Shown: positions 8,734 to 17,347 of the stretch, piece after piece
How the letters are laid out: every line of letters starts with the position of its first letter
Numbering within the stretch: position 1 is the first letter of the stretch
NCBI RefSeq assembly: GCF_002095485.1
Contig: NZ_MLFS01000042.1
Location: 1-45,075 of the forward strand
Reading direction: 5' to 3'
Length of the DNA stretch: 45,075 nt
Source of the DNA: Pantoea wallisii
Lineage (GTDB): Bacteria > Pseudomonadota > Gammaproteobacteria > Enterobacterales > Enterobacteriaceae
The notes under the pieces: model-generated
Told to the model about the DNA's origin: nothing
What the model saw: the letters and a program-made list of their open reading frames with translations, nothing else
Database searches by the model: none
Position numbers and translations under genes: made by a program

Positions 8734-11732
8734 TAACTTTGCCCCCTTGGCGTGCGTTTAACATTGAAGTTGCTGGTGATGCCACTGCTTATTGGCCCGC
8801 CGTTGTTAAGATCGGCCACAATGACATCGACAGTCAGCCCGCCGTTGCCATCATTACCCGCCTGAGCATCAACTGAAGCTGATGTGTAATTTTGTATGTT
8901 GATGACCACGCCACCACCACCTGACTGCATGTCCTTATTGCTGATCACCTTGCCGTTATCGCCCGGTATCATGTACTGCTTGCCGGTGCTGGCCTGGTAT
9001 ATCTCAGGCAGGCCGCTTTCACCTACCTGATACATAGAGCCAGCCGACACCGGGCCGCCGTTTTTGCGCGCGCCCGCCAGAGCCATTGCCTGAGCGCTAC
9101 CTACAGTAGTAGCCAGGGCTGCGTTGCCTGCAACGGCAGCCCCGCCGCTAGTAGCAGTGGCAGCGAGAGCTGCAGGAGTAGCCCATGCCGCAGCTGCAGC
9201 CAGAGCCTGAGCAGAAGTTGCTGCTACGGCAGCGGTACCTAAGGTTTGTTGGATGATGAGGTTTTTGGCGTATTCAACCCCCATCTGTACGATAGAGTTA
9301 ATTACACTGTTGAGAATAGTGTTACCCAATGAGCGCAGGGCATCGTCAACGCTCATGGTACCAGTAAGTAAACCCGTCAGAGCGTTAGAAGCATTGCCAG
9401 CAAAAGCATCTACAGCGCTTGTAAGCATGTCATAGCTCAAACTCTGCTGGCTTAGAATCTGCCATTGAGCCGCGATGCGCTGCTGCTCATACTGAGTGTT
9501 AGAGGCGTTCATCAAATCCAAACCGCGTTGAGTTATCTGACCCTTTTGCGTTTCGAACTGCTGGATGAGAGCAAGCTTTTGCGCGTTTTCGTTCGCCAGC
9601 GCCTGGACGGGGTCAATGGTGCCCAAGGCTTCCTGCTGAGGGCTTACCACCTGATTTGCGCGTATCTTGGCGAGATTAACCTGGTGCTCTTCCTCAAGCC
9701 GCTCCATGGTCGAATTATATTGCTGCTGGCTTATTTTTTTTGCGGACAGTGCGGTGTTGAGATCCTGGACATCCTGTTTATAACTGGCGTTCTCGCGAGC
9801 CTCAGGAAGTAGCTTTTCAGCGGCTGCTTGTGCTTTGAGTGCATTGGCAGTGTCCCAGATTTCTCCTCGATACTTACCAGCCAGCCCAATCTGTTCCTGA
9901 GTCGCCCCCTTGCCCAGCGACATTTGCGCCTGAAGAACGGCCTGAGCGCGGCTCATTTCGGTCGTTGAATCTGCTGCCAGCTCTGCTTGCTGTTTCAGGT
10001 TTGCCAGCTTCTGTGCAATGCTTTCGGCCTGAGTCGCCCCTTTCTGTTGCTCAGATTTAAGCTTTTTCTGTGCTTCCGTGTTCCTGTAGGTAGCAGCTGC
10101 GTCGTCCTGCATTTTTTTGACATGCGGGTCGTCCTTAGCAAAACCGGCATCCTCTGCGGCATACTGTTCCTGCAGTCTCGCGCGCGCCTCGCCCTGCAGT
10201 TTTGACAGGGCAAGGTTCCGCTCTGATTGTCTAATCAGGTTTTTCTGCCCGTCTGTTAGGTTATCTGTGTTCTTCTTAAGCAAATCCACGTTAAAGGCTG
10301 CGTTTGCCGCTTCACGGGACAGCGAGACTATCGGTCCAAGCAGCTCAATGATGGCCTGCTGACCCTCTTTTGTAGAAGACGTCATGCTTTGCAGCTTGAC
10401 GGCAAGATCCTGCAGCGCCTGCGGTGATGGGTTTTTACTGAGGTCAGCCAACTGCTTGGCTAACTTAAATGCCTCCTGATCGCTAATACCTAACTTCGAA
10501 GATAGCGCGCCAACAGTGTTTATGAAGGTCGACATGGTCGCCTGGTTGTTGACGCTGCTCTTGCTTAGCTGATCGAATGCTTCTTTGAAGTTGTCAGTCT
10601 TTATCCCAGCTGCATCAAGAGTGGTTGTGAGTAACTTGACACTGGCTGAGCCTCCAGAAAGCGCAGCTTTCGCCACATCGCCAAATGAGAAGAATTGCGA
10701 TGATGTATCGCCAATACTCTTGCCCACTTTTGCCATTGCCTGGTTATATTCAAGCAGCACCTGAGTGCGCATGACTGTAGCGAGCTGAGAGTTTGTCCTG
10801 GCTAAGTTTGCATACTGATTAGATAAAGCAGCTACACCCGTCTGTGAGACGGTTATAACCTTATCCATGGATGCAGCTGCATCTTTCAGCGCATCCATAG
10901 CATTTTTACCACCATTAAGCGCCGCGATAAGCGTTCCGGCCAGAACCGTACTAAGCGCAATAACGGCTCCGACAATTGCGCCGCTGGGTCCGAAAGCACC
11001 AGCTAATTGCGACCCCTGCTGACTGAAGGCCACCAAGGCAGATTGTCCGCCCTGCACCTGAACAATAAAGTCCTGTACCTGATAACCAGCCTGCTGCATT
11101 TGAGAACGCCATGCACCACTGCTTTTAGCGCCCTGATCGGTGCTGTTCCTCATATCAAACAGTTGTCCGGTCAAATCACCGATTTTCTTTTTTTCTTCCT
11201 CGGTAGCTGATGACCCGGCTCTCAACTGAGCCGCCAGGACAGCAGCGCTGCGAGCTCCGTTCTCTTGGGCCTCATCAAGAATGGCGATTTGATTGCCAAG
11301 ACCTTCAATAATTGTTTCAGCACGAGAAAACTCATTTGAAGCTCCCTTTGTGCTGTTGCCGGCAGACTGAATGGCTGTTGCCATAGAGTTAACAGAAGAA
11401 ATTAGAGTCTGCATTGCCGCATTCATTTGCGTCAGCGTCATGCTGGCAGCGGTGCTATTCGTGTTCGATTGAGCAATTGCAGCTGCCACAGCCGTTACAG
11501 ACGTGTTGAGTGTCTGCATTGAGCTGTCCATAGATTTGGCATGAGAAGTGATCTGATCGAGATTAGAAGAGGTTGATTTTGCCTCTCTGCCAAGGCTGTC
11601 GATAGCCTTCCCGGTAGCTTTTGCGTCTCCAGCCATGCCTGAGAGTGCTGACTCGACTGACTTAGCACTTGAGATTAGCTGCGCTACATCAGCCCCCACC
11701 TCATAGTAAATTTCTCCAACCTTCTCTGCCAT
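8733..11732 (-). CDS. tail tape measure protein
   Basis: A 999-residue protein that sets tail length and probably helps DNA entry. It is Ala/Gln/Ser-rich and mostly helical. The stretch around residues 205-270 (QQAGYQVQDFIVQVQGG, then hydrophobic AFGPSGAIVGAVIALSTVLAG) matches the prophage tail length tape-measure family, and the C-terminal region contains further hydrophobic helices. The start MAEKVGEIYYEV at 11732 is preceded by GGAGAAAGG at good spacing, whereas the longer upstream frame lacks a good site and would run through a terminator. Confidence 0.92.
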   Translation of the reverse strand: MAEKVGEIYYEVGADVAQLISSAKSVESALSGMAGDAKATGKAIDSLGREAKSTSSNLDQITSHAKSMDSSMQTLNTSVTAVAAAIAQSNTNSTAASMTLTQMNAAMQTLISSVNSMATAIQSAGNSTKGASNEFSRAETIIEGLGNQIAILDEAQENGARSAAVLAAQLRAGSSATEEEKKKIGDLTGQLFDMRNSTDQGAKSSGAWRSQMQQAGYQVQDFIVQVQGGQSALVAFSQQGSQLAGAFGPSGAIVGAVIALSTVLAGTLIAALNGGKNAMDALKDAAASMDKVITVSQTGVAALSNQYANLARTNSQLATVMRTQVLLEYNQAMAKVGKSIGDTSSQFFSFGDVAKAALSGGSASVKLLTTTLDAAGIKTDNFKEAFDQLSKSSVNNQATMSTFINTVGALSSKLGISDQEAFKLAKQLADLSKNPSPQALQDLAVKLQSMTSSTKEGQQAIIELLGPIVSLSREAANAAFNVDLLKKNTDNLTDGQKNLIRQSERNLALSKLQGEARARLQEQYAAEDAGFAKDDPHVKKMQDDAAATYRNTEAQKKLKSEQQKGATQAESIAQKLANLKQQAELAADSTTEMSRAQAVLQAQMSLGKGATQEQIGLAGKYRGEIWDTANALKAQAAAEKLLPEARENASYKQDVQDLNTALSAKKISQQQYNSTMERLEEEHQVNLAKIRANQVVSPQQEALGTIDPVQALANENAQKLALIQQFETQKGQITQRGLDLMNASNTQYEQQRIAAQWQILSQQSLSYDMLTSAVDAFAGNASNALTGLLTGTMSVDDALRSLGNTILNSVINSIVQMGVEYAKNLIIQQTLGTAAVAATSAQALAAAAAWATPAALAATATSGGAAVAGNAALATTVGSAQAMALAGARKNGGPVSAGSMYQVGESGLPEIYQASTGKQYMIPGDNGKVISNKDMQSGGGGVVINIQNYTSASVDAQAGNDGNGGLTVDVIVADLNNGGPISSGITSNFNVKRTPRGQS

Positions 11733-11750
11733 TACCTTTCTCCGGGCAAT

Positions 11751-11772
11751 AAAAAACCCCGCCGGAGCGAGG
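11751..11772 (-). terminator. intrinsic terminator between lipoprotein and tape measure genes
   Basis: On the minus strand CCTCGC-TCCG-GCGGGG followed by TTTTTT. It sits between the lipoprotein stop and the tape measure ribosome site. This placement would isolate a lipoprotein transcript in lysogens while late antiterminated transcripts pass through. Confidence 0.75.
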
Positions 11773-11790
11773 TTCATTTTGTAGATACCA

Positions 11791-12195
11791 TTACGGTACT
11801 TGCTTTACACGCCCATATAAGTAATTCAGCGTGGTTTCATACATCATGCCATTCGAAAATATGAAAACATACTGGTGGTTTCCAGTGTATCCACCGTAGC
11901 TGTTTTTGGCATTGACCAGCACCGGCGCAACATAACCATAAGTGACTTTACCACCACTGGCTGTCATGGAACCGTCCTGTGAATAACCCTTGAAGGTAGG
12001 CTCAAAAGTGTAGCGTGCAGATTCTGGGTCCTTGAGAGAGGATGCCATATAATTTGTGATCTGCTGCTTATAATCGGCAGGCAAACTTCCATAATTAGCT
12101 GTGGTAATTTCGACTTGTGATGGAGGTTTAGGTGCACACCCGGCCATAACCAAAGCAGACATTGCTAACGCAATTGACATTAAAACTTTCTTCAT
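11791..12195 (-). CDS. phage-encoded lipoprotein in tail module
   Basis: A 134-residue protein with a classical lipoprotein signal (MKKVLMSIALAMSALVMAGC; lipid-modified Cys20), followed by a basic/proline linker and a Tyr-rich domain. Residues after Cys20 are Ala-Pro, so retention in the inner membrane by an Asp+2 signal is not expected and outer-membrane sorting is likely. It is not a virion part by type. A terminator follows at 11751-11772, and an extended -10 (TGCTAGGAT on the minus strand, 12226-12234) lies upstream. It is probably an accessory gene, possibly for superinfection exclusion as proposed for phage lipoproteins such as Cor or Llp. That role is inference. Confidence 0.75.
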   Translation of the reverse strand: MKKVLMSIALAMSALVMAGCAPKPPSQVEITTANYGSLPADYKQQITNYMASSLKDPESARYTFEPTFKGYSQDGSMTASGGKVTYGYVAPVLVNAKNSYGGYTGNHQYVFIFSNGMMYETTLNYLYGRVKQVP

Positions 12196-12261
12196 ATCCC
12201 TAGCCCCAAATTAAAGATGTGAGCAATCCTAGCATCTGACTCGTGCAACTAATCGCAAAAA

Positions 12262-12936
12262 CTACCCTGCTTTTGCCAGTCTCTTCGCCTTTTTAGCAAG
12301 ATAGTCATCTGCCACCTGGTCATACTCTTCTCGGGTGAAACCTTTCTGGTCCGGGTATTTGGAAGCGAGTAACTGCTGAAATTCAGTCATAGTAAGCTGC
12401 TCGGCTTCGGCGCGGCTCATGCTGAAGTGATTCCTGGCCGCGTTGATATAGTCGAACGCCTTAAATTCCTGCACCGACTGGCCTGTTTCATGACGCTGCA
12501 GCTGACGAACTTTCGCCTTGCCTATGATGCCGTGCGTAATCAGAGATTGCGCAATTGCCATCATTGAAAAAGCGTCCATTGCTCCCGGTCTCATCAGTAT
12601 TGCTCTCCGGCCGGTTCTGCCTGGTACATACTCGCCAATCAGAGGGGTTACATCACGTTCACAGCACGCAGTGAAAATCGTCATTGCTGCCTGATGCGCG
12701 CGGCGTCCATAGCTTGAATTGGCTATGTGTTCAGCCAACCACGCAGGGATAGCTCCGTACGCATCTATGGCTCGTTGTAAGAGCGGCGTTACCTCATCGT
12801 TATGCAGGTCGTAAAATGCCTGCACAATCTCCTGTGGCTCGCCAATGCGCATCATGTTTGCAAATGACGGGCGAAAGAAATAATCCTCGTCACCCACTGT
12901 AATCAGGCATTCGCCTATTTCTTTTGCCGGGGCCAT
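12262..12936 (-). CDS. tail assembly protein (DUF6246-like)
   Basis: A 224-residue, mostly helical protein between the major tail protein and tape measure genes, the slot of lambda G/GT tail assembly chaperones. It reads MAPAKEIGECLITVGDEDYFF and resembles the DUF6246 group of phage proteins. It is a single frame; no lambda-like slippery-site extension is evident because the next gene is a separate lipoprotein. Chaperone role is inferred from position. Confidence 0.65.
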   Translation of the reverse strand: MAPAKEIGECLITVGDEDYFFRPSFANMMRIGEPQEIVQAFYDLHNDEVTPLLQRAIDAYGAIPAWLAEHIANSSYGRRAHQAAMTIFTACCERDVTPLIGEYVPGRTGRRAILMRPGAMDAFSMMAIAQSLITHGIIGKAKVRQLQRHETGQSVQEFKAFDYINAARNHFSMSRAEAEQLTMTEFQQLLASKYPDQKGFTREEYDQVADDYLAKKAKRLAKAG

Positions 12937-12987
12937 GTTTCCTCCAGAATCATTATCAAGGGCAGTCGGAACCGCCCTTTGTAATGC

Positions 12988-13737
12988 TTATGAGGCAGTT
13001 ACAGTCACTCCTGTTTGCGCCGTTTTAGCACCGTCATTAGTGGTAAACGTTGCAGTGCCGGTACCAGCCGCTACACCAGTAATCAGGCCGCTGCTGTTGA
13101 TAGTGAACTTAGTCGGATCTGAAGAGGTCCACACGCCGGTTTTGTCTGTCGCATCAGTCGGGGAGACTGTTGCGGTCAGTTGCCGAGTGGCGCCCACCAC
13201 TACAGACGTGGTCTGTGGCGAAACGGTGACGCCGGTTACGGCTACCGTATCCTCATCTTCAACCTTGGTCACTTTAACGGTGGTGCCGTCGTACACTTTG
13301 AACTCAGTGCTGAATGTGACGATATCGTTAGTGCCACCATCTGTGCTGAGCGCGGTGATAACCATGTAGCCCTGAAACTCAATCGGGCCCACTTCAACGC
13401 GCACCCAGATGGATGGCTGACGGCCGGCGCCAATTTCAGTAGTGAAGTAGTTTACGAAATTACCGAAGCCAAACTGGTCCAGACGATCGCGTTTACGCAC
13501 CTCACCTTCAAAGCTGATGGTGCCGTCTGCGTTAGTAGTGATGTTCTCTACCCAGCCGCCAGTATCATCAGCGTCTGAGTTGGTCGTGTTTGGCGAGAAG
13601 TCCAGCGTCTTTGACGTGCCGGCAGCCAGAGATTTCCAGTCCGCTTCCGCAGGCACCGTATCGGGGCAGCCTAACGCCACTTCCAGCACAACGTTACGGC
13701 CAAACAGCTTGCCGTTCTCGGTTGGGCAACCTTGCAT
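12988..13737 (-). CDS. major tail tube protein with Ig-like domain
   Basis: A 249-residue protein. Residues 1-160 form the tube domain (starts MQGCPTENGKLFGRNVVLEV). Residues 166-249 are a bacterial Ig-like (Big_2) domain with the typical VTVSPQTTSVVVG start and GLITGVAAGTGTAT signature. Such C-terminal Ig domains decorate the outside of siphophage tail tubes and may bind surface sugars weakly. Position before the assembly gene and tape measure supports the call. A terminator sits just upstream at 13763-13787. Confidence 0.88.
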   Translation of the reverse strand: MQGCPTENGKLFGRNVVLEVALGCPDTVPAEADWKSLAAGTSKTLDFSPNTTNSDADDTGGWVENITTNADGTISFEGEVRKRDRLDQFGFGNFVNYFTTEIGAGRQPSIWVRVEVGPIEFQGYMVITALSTDGGTNDIVTFSTEFKVYDGTTVKVTKVEDEDTVAVTGVTVSPQTTSVVVGATRQLTATVSPTDATDKTGVWTSSDPTKFTINSSGLITGVAAGTGTATFTTNDGAKTAQTGVTVTAS

Positions 13738-13762
13738 AATTGCTTACCTCATTTCAGATAAT

Positions 13763-13787
13763 AAAAAAGGCCGCACCAGGCGACCTT
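13763..13787 (-). terminator. intrinsic terminator upstream of the major tail protein gene
   Basis: On the minus strand AAGGTCGC-CTGGT-GCGGCCTT, an 8-bp stem with one G-T pair, followed by TTTTTT. It lies between two structural genes. Confidence 0.8.
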
Positions 13788-13804
13788 GTTTGAGTGTGTG
13801 TTGC

Positions 13805-14188
13805 TTACTCTCCATAGAGGCAAGCGAAAAGCAGCCGGTAAACCAGCCTTCCTTCTGCTGTAAGAACTGGAGCAGGTATGCCGCCGACGTTTTCTATGTG
13901 GCCAATGCAGTCATTAGGCATGGGGTTTTGCTGAACGGTATCGATAATGGACTGTACTGCTACATCCACCGCGCCGTTGCCACCTTTAGCGCCAATGACA
14001 TCAACCATGACGTAATATTCAGAGCCAAGGTCATTCCGCACTGCGGAGCCGCCATTAGGACGGAACACAATGAACTTATCAGTCAACTTTCCAGTGTCAT
14101 TCCACACCAGAAGCTGAGTGAGAAACCCTGCTGTAAGGCCGGCATCAACGAATAAGTCACGCACCCGCGTATGCATTGGGGGATTCAA
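13805..14188 (-). CDS. tail terminator-like protein
   Basis: A 127-residue protein (MNPPMHTRVRDLFVDAGL start) between the HK97 gp10-like gene and the tail tube gene, the usual place of the tail terminator or completion protein (lambda U position). It overlaps the preceding gene by 4 bases. Its predicted alternation of strands and helices agrees with that fold, but no motif proves the call. Confidence 0.65.
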   Translation of the reverse strand: MNPPMHTRVRDLFVDAGLTAGFLTQLLVWNDTGKLTDKFIVFRPNGGSAVRNDLGSEYYVMVDVIGAKGGNGAVDVAVQSIIDTVQQNPMPNDCIGHIENVGGIPAPVLTAEGRLVYRLLFACLYGE

Positions 14189-14553
14189 AGTGCCATCTCC
14201 TTTTTGATCGCCGCGGAAATAGCATCACGCGAATCCTCGAAGCCCTTATTCAGGAACTCCTTCTGAGCTGTAGCGCGCCGGAAGTTCTGCGGGATGTTCG
14301 GGTCATGCACATATGCTGCATAAGATGCCGTGTAACCCACTCTGCCTGTAAGTCTTGCCCCGCTCACTGATAATTCGCGATACTGACTGTTGAGCAACGT
14401 GGACGTGTCGATAGGCGTGTAAAGCGCTGCCTGAGATGAGCCAATAATCAGCGCGATCTGCAACGCCCGCACCGCCTTGCGCCCCTGAATGTCGCCAATC
14501 AGTGCATCGAGATTGCGCTTGGCCTGCTGGATGCCTTTTACCTTAACGCCCAT
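14185..14553 (-). CDS. HK97 gp10-like neck/tail protein
   Basis: A 122-residue protein with the HK97 gp10 family pattern: an early amphipathic helix, YTPIDTSTLLNS in the middle, a Tyr-rich segment (GRVGYTASYAAYVHD) and a C-terminal helix (FLNKGFEDSRDAI). Members are minor head-tail joining or tail completion proteins. The ATG lies just after the stop of the frameshifted adaptor gene, preceded by GGGAGTT. Confidence 0.85.
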   Translation of the reverse strand: MGVKVKGIQQAKRNLDALIGDIQGRKAVRALQIALIIGSSQAALYTPIDTSTLLNSQYRELSVSGARLTGRVGYTASYAAYVHDPNIPQNFRRATAQKEFLNKGFEDSRDAISAAIKKEMAL

Positions 14554-14555
14554 GG

Positions 14556-14905
14556 CTAAACTCCCGTAATAATCGCCCAGTCATCGACAAGCCGGTCGAA
14601 AGTGTCCTCATAACGCACAGCCTGCAGCACCTCATCAGCACCTGCGACAAGCGGGTCTAAATCGGTGAACACTCCGATCGCGATGTAATCGCCAGTGTCA
14701 GCGCCGGCGAACTCGGTCCAGAACGTATTTTTAACTACGCGCTCATTACCGATACTGCCAAGCGCTTACTCAGGCCACCTTCATAGCCGCAATCAATAAC
14801 GACTGGTGCAGCAAACCCCAGAGGGTCACCATACTCATTCTGGCCTTCCAGTCGCTTCCAGAACGTCGCTTTACCGGTGCAAGACCAGCGAGATAGCTCT
14901 GACAT
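14556..14905 (-). pseudogene. head-tail adaptor/completion protein, frameshifted
   Basis: From the ATG at 14905 the frame reads MSELSRWSCTGKATFWKRLE and continues for 56 codons to an early TAG (14735-14737). A second frame picks up at once with SIGNERVVKNTFWTEFAGAD and runs to TAG at 14556-14558. Adding one base near 14758 (TTGGC restored to TTGGGC) joins both into 116 residues of exact codon length, reading KRLGSIGNERVV across the junction. The product belongs between the head-completion gene and gp10-like gene, so it should be a head-tail joining protein needed for virions. Sequencing error or a real inactivating deletion both fit. Confidence 0.75.
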
Positions 14906-14907
14906 GG

Positions 14908-15075
14908 TTACGCCCTCCAGCCGATTACAGCAGGCTTCTCAGCAGCTATACGCTTGCAGTTAAACACCCATTCACCGCTACTGTTCACGTAGCCGGTTGT
15001 CTGCTTCCCTGTTGATGTTTTCAACCAAACGCGCTCGAACGGCTTAGGTGGTGATGACGGAGTTTGCCAGTTCAT
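14908..15075 (-). CDS. small phage protein, unknown function
   Basis: A 55-residue frame (starts MNWQTPSSPPKPFERVWLKT, ends AVIGWRA) with TGATG coupling to the upstream gene and TAACCATG spacing to the adaptor gene. It fills the gap between the two neck genes exactly, which argues it is real. It is Trp-containing and basic, with one Cys. No family recognised. Confidence 0.6.
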   Translation of the reverse strand: MNWQTPSSPPKPFERVWLKTSTGKQTTGYVNSSGEWVFNCKRIAAEKPAVIGWRA

Positions 15076-15452
15076 CAGCAACCCCCTACCACTTCAAAGA
15101 AGCCAACAGAGACGCCAGAGATAGGCAGGCCGCCGAGGCAGCCGTTCTTATCCCATGCCAGCAATTGACGATACAGATAATCAGTGCCGGCGCTGTCGTA
15201 GGTGAATGAGCGTGAAGCGCCAGACGGAGCATGCTGAGAAGCAATCTTTCTGGCACCGGACAGGGCGGCCAGTCGCGCGGCTGCATAGATAAGCATCAGC
15301 TTCTGCAGGCTTTCGGAGTAGCCCGCCCCGTCCATACAGGCAGACGTGACGTTAACCTGATCGATGAGCAACTGCAGGACAGCATCAGGAACCGTGAAGC
15401 CCAGCTCAGCCATCAGCGGCTTTACGTCATCCAGCGTGATATGGGCTGCCAT
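15075..15452 (-). CDS. head completion / connector protein (gp6-like)
   Basis: A 125-residue, mostly helical protein (MAAHITLDDVKPLMAELGFTV...) of the head-tail connector type found after the major capsid gene in many siphophages; it resembles the DUF7370 group. It would form the ring below the portal that closes the filled head. It ends in TGATG with the next small gene. Confidence 0.7.
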   Translation of the reverse strand: MAAHITLDDVKPLMAELGFTVPDAVLQLLIDQVNVTSACMDGAGYSESLQKLMLIYAAARLAALSGARKIASQHAPSGASRSFTYDSAGTDYLYRQLLAWDKNGCLGGLPISGVSVGFFEVVGGC

Positions 15453-15454
15453 GG

Positions 15455-15823
15455 TTACTTATCCTTTTTCGTTGCTGCGGCCAGCGCTGCTTCGGCGTCG
15501 TCAGCGCGCTTATTAGCGGCTTCCAGTGCATCGGCGTGCTCTTTTTCTTTTGCTTCTGCTGCATCCTGAGCGACTTTCAGCTGCTCCAGCGCGTCATCCA
15601 GTTTTGACTGCAGCGCCGAAGTATCGGTGCTGACCGGCGCGGATGGCGTAGCCACTTCGAATGACAGCTTTTCGCCGCCCTTCTCTTTGGATGTCTCAGC
15701 CTTGCCCTGCTCAACCCACTTTTCAGCGATCGCACTGTCTGCGTCATAAACCTTACCAACCTCCAGTTTCTGGAAGTTGGCACCGGCAAAGAGGTTTGAA
15801 GCCAGAATCTTTACGAGTGCCAT
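15455..15823 (-). CDS. head-module protein with C-terminal coiled coil
   Basis: A 122-residue protein directly downstream of the major capsid gene. The N-terminal half (MALVKILASNLFAGANFQKLEVG) is beta-like; residues about 68-118 are a highly charged Ala/Glu/Lys helix predicted to form a coiled coil (heptads around LQSKLDDALEQLKVAQ). It is probably a capsid-associated or assembly factor. The exact role is unknown. Confidence 0.6.
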   Translation of the reverse strand: MALVKILASNLFAGANFQKLEVGKVYDADSAIAEKWVEQGKAETSKEKGGEKLSFEVATPSAPVSTDTSALQSKLDDALEQLKVAQDAAEAKEKEHADALEAANKRADDAEAALAAATKKDK

Positions 15824-15833
15824 TAGCTGCTCC

Positions 15834-16901
15834 TTAAGAGGCGTGGATGACGGAGTATTTGTTGTTGATGTCCTGCTTAACCATCAGGCCCATCGCACCC
15901 CATGTGCGCCAGATGTAATCGCTGTTATAGAACTGGCGCGGATCTGCAACGGTGCCGATAGCCTGACCGACAACCGGCGCGATAACGCCTGCAGTCAGCG
16001 GAACAATCAGGATTTCGTTACCGGACAGCTGAGCATCTTCTTTAATCGCAGCGATGCCTGACAGTTTCAGGAGCTCCTCCAGCACGGTACGGGTCGCGTT
16101 CACGTCGAAGTAGCGCTCAAGGTTCGACATGATTTCAGCCGACACATACCAGGTCTGTGGCGCGTACTGGCTGTTAGTAACTCGAACCACATCGCGCAGC
16201 GAGATAGCATTGGTACGCAGGGCTGCCGGGTCGGTGCTTGTGGCGAAGTTGAAGGTCAGCGTTACCTGAGCCACGCGCTCATCTTCTTTCAAACCCTTCC
16301 AGGTCAGGCCGTCAAACTTAACGTAATTGCCCTCTGAATCGCGGAAGCCGTTGAACATGTAGTCAACGTACTGACGCTGCACATCTTCCACTGAGCCACG
16401 CTGTGCATCAGCCTGCGACTGAAGCGCTGACGGGCTGTTGAAGATCGGGTCACGCCAGGTGAACTTGAAGCCGGAGTCATGGATAGGAACCATGGTGCCG
16501 TCGAAGGTGTAGGACTTCGCATCCAGCGCTGCGCCAATCTGGCCGCTCATGGATGTGTGAGCCCAGCCACGACCACCGGTGCGAGCGTAATCGTAACGAG
16601 ATTGCTCGATGCGCACAGATCGAGCCAGTGGCATCAGGTCATTCAGCAGGGTGAACTGAGTGGTTGGCTCAAACTGCGCCAGCACGGTGGTATCAAATGC
16701 GCGATACAGGCGACGAATGTCATCAACGGCGTTGACAGCATCCAGTCGGCCGGCATCTTCACGGATGCCACGAACGCGACCGAGGAAATCGGCAGCGGCC
16801 TGAGCACCTTCGTTACGCGCCATCTGCAGCTCAGCGAATTGCGCCTGGTTAACTGCAAGGTTTCCGGTGCGCTCGCCAATGGAACGGGAAAATACAAACA
16901 T
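15834..16901 (-). CDS. major capsid protein
   Basis: A 355-residue protein, in the position of the major capsid gene after a protease/scaffold gene and a decoration-like gene. Segments such as FEPTTQFTLLNDLMPLARSV, QSRYDYARTGGRG and VNATRTVLEELLKLSG recall HK97-fold capsid proteins of the DUF6260/DUF2184 type. It is the most abundant head component by inference. No signs of truncation. Confidence 0.85.
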   Translation of the reverse strand: MFVFSRSIGERTGNLAVNQAQFAELQMARNEGAQAAADFLGRVRGIREDAGRLDAVNAVDDIRRLYRAFDTTVLAQFEPTTQFTLLNDLMPLARSVRIEQSRYDYARTGGRGWAHTSMSGQIGAALDAKSYTFDGTMVPIHDSGFKFTWRDPIFNSPSALQSQADAQRGSVEDVQRQYVDYMFNGFRDSEGNYVKFDGLTWKGLKEDERVAQVTLTFNFATSTDPAALRTNAISLRDVVRVTNSQYAPQTWYVSAEIMSNLERYFDVNATRTVLEELLKLSGIAAIKEDAQLSGNEILIVPLTAGVIAPVVGQAIGTVADPRQFYNSDYIWRTWGAMGLMVKQDINNKYSVIHAS

Positions 16902-16912
16902 TCAGGTGCTCC

Positions 16913-17344
16913 TTACTTGAACACAACACGAATCAGATCGCCCGCCACCGCAGTGACTGGTTTATCTTCTTCGACATAAGCGAATACAGCGGCGTCAGCG
17001 GCAACTGCAGTGATGCGGCCATTAGCCACGGCAACCGGTTGGCCTTTTTTGTATGTGCCGGCCGCAGCGCGGACATTCAGGAACAGTCCCGGAAGCGGCT
17101 GAATGGCAACAACGTTTTCACCAGCAGCAATGGCGTCATCCACGCCCATGCAGCGCAGATAATCCATGTTTGCCACATACAGAATTGCCGACTCAGCGCC
17201 AGCCACTGATGCGGTGAACTTGGCAGCATCGAAGAAACCAATAGTGCCCGGGGCAGTGGCAGCTGCAGCTGCGCCTTCACGGTTAAGCAGCGGATTAGGG
17301 AACACGCCGCCAGCGTGAATTACATGCTTTCCATCTTTAGCCAT
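16913..17344 (-). CDS. capsid decoration-like protein
   Basis: A 143-residue Ala/Val-rich beta protein (MAKDGKHVIHAGGVFPNPLL...) between protease/scaffold and major capsid genes. Size, composition and position match small head decoration or stabilisation proteins. Eleven bases separate it from the capsid gene, and it follows the scaffold gene after 3 bases. Confidence 0.6.
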   Translation of the reverse strand: MAKDGKHVIHAGGVFPNPLLNREGAAAAATAPGTIGFFDAAKFTASVAGAESAILYVANMDYLRCMGVDDAIAAGENVVAIQPLPGLFLNVRAAAGTYKKGQPVAVANGRITAVAADAAVFAYVEEDKPVTAVAGDLIRVVFK

Positions 17345-17347
17345 TTT

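Noticed and set aside
11791..12936. Lambda-like programmed -1 frameshift of tail assembly proteins
   Set aside because: The gene after the assembly protein is a separate signal-bearing lipoprotein, and no slippery extension was seen.
12950..12985. Hairpin AAGGGC/GCCCTT between assembly and tail tube genes
   Set aside because: Loop is long and no T run follows on the minus strand, so it is not called a terminator.
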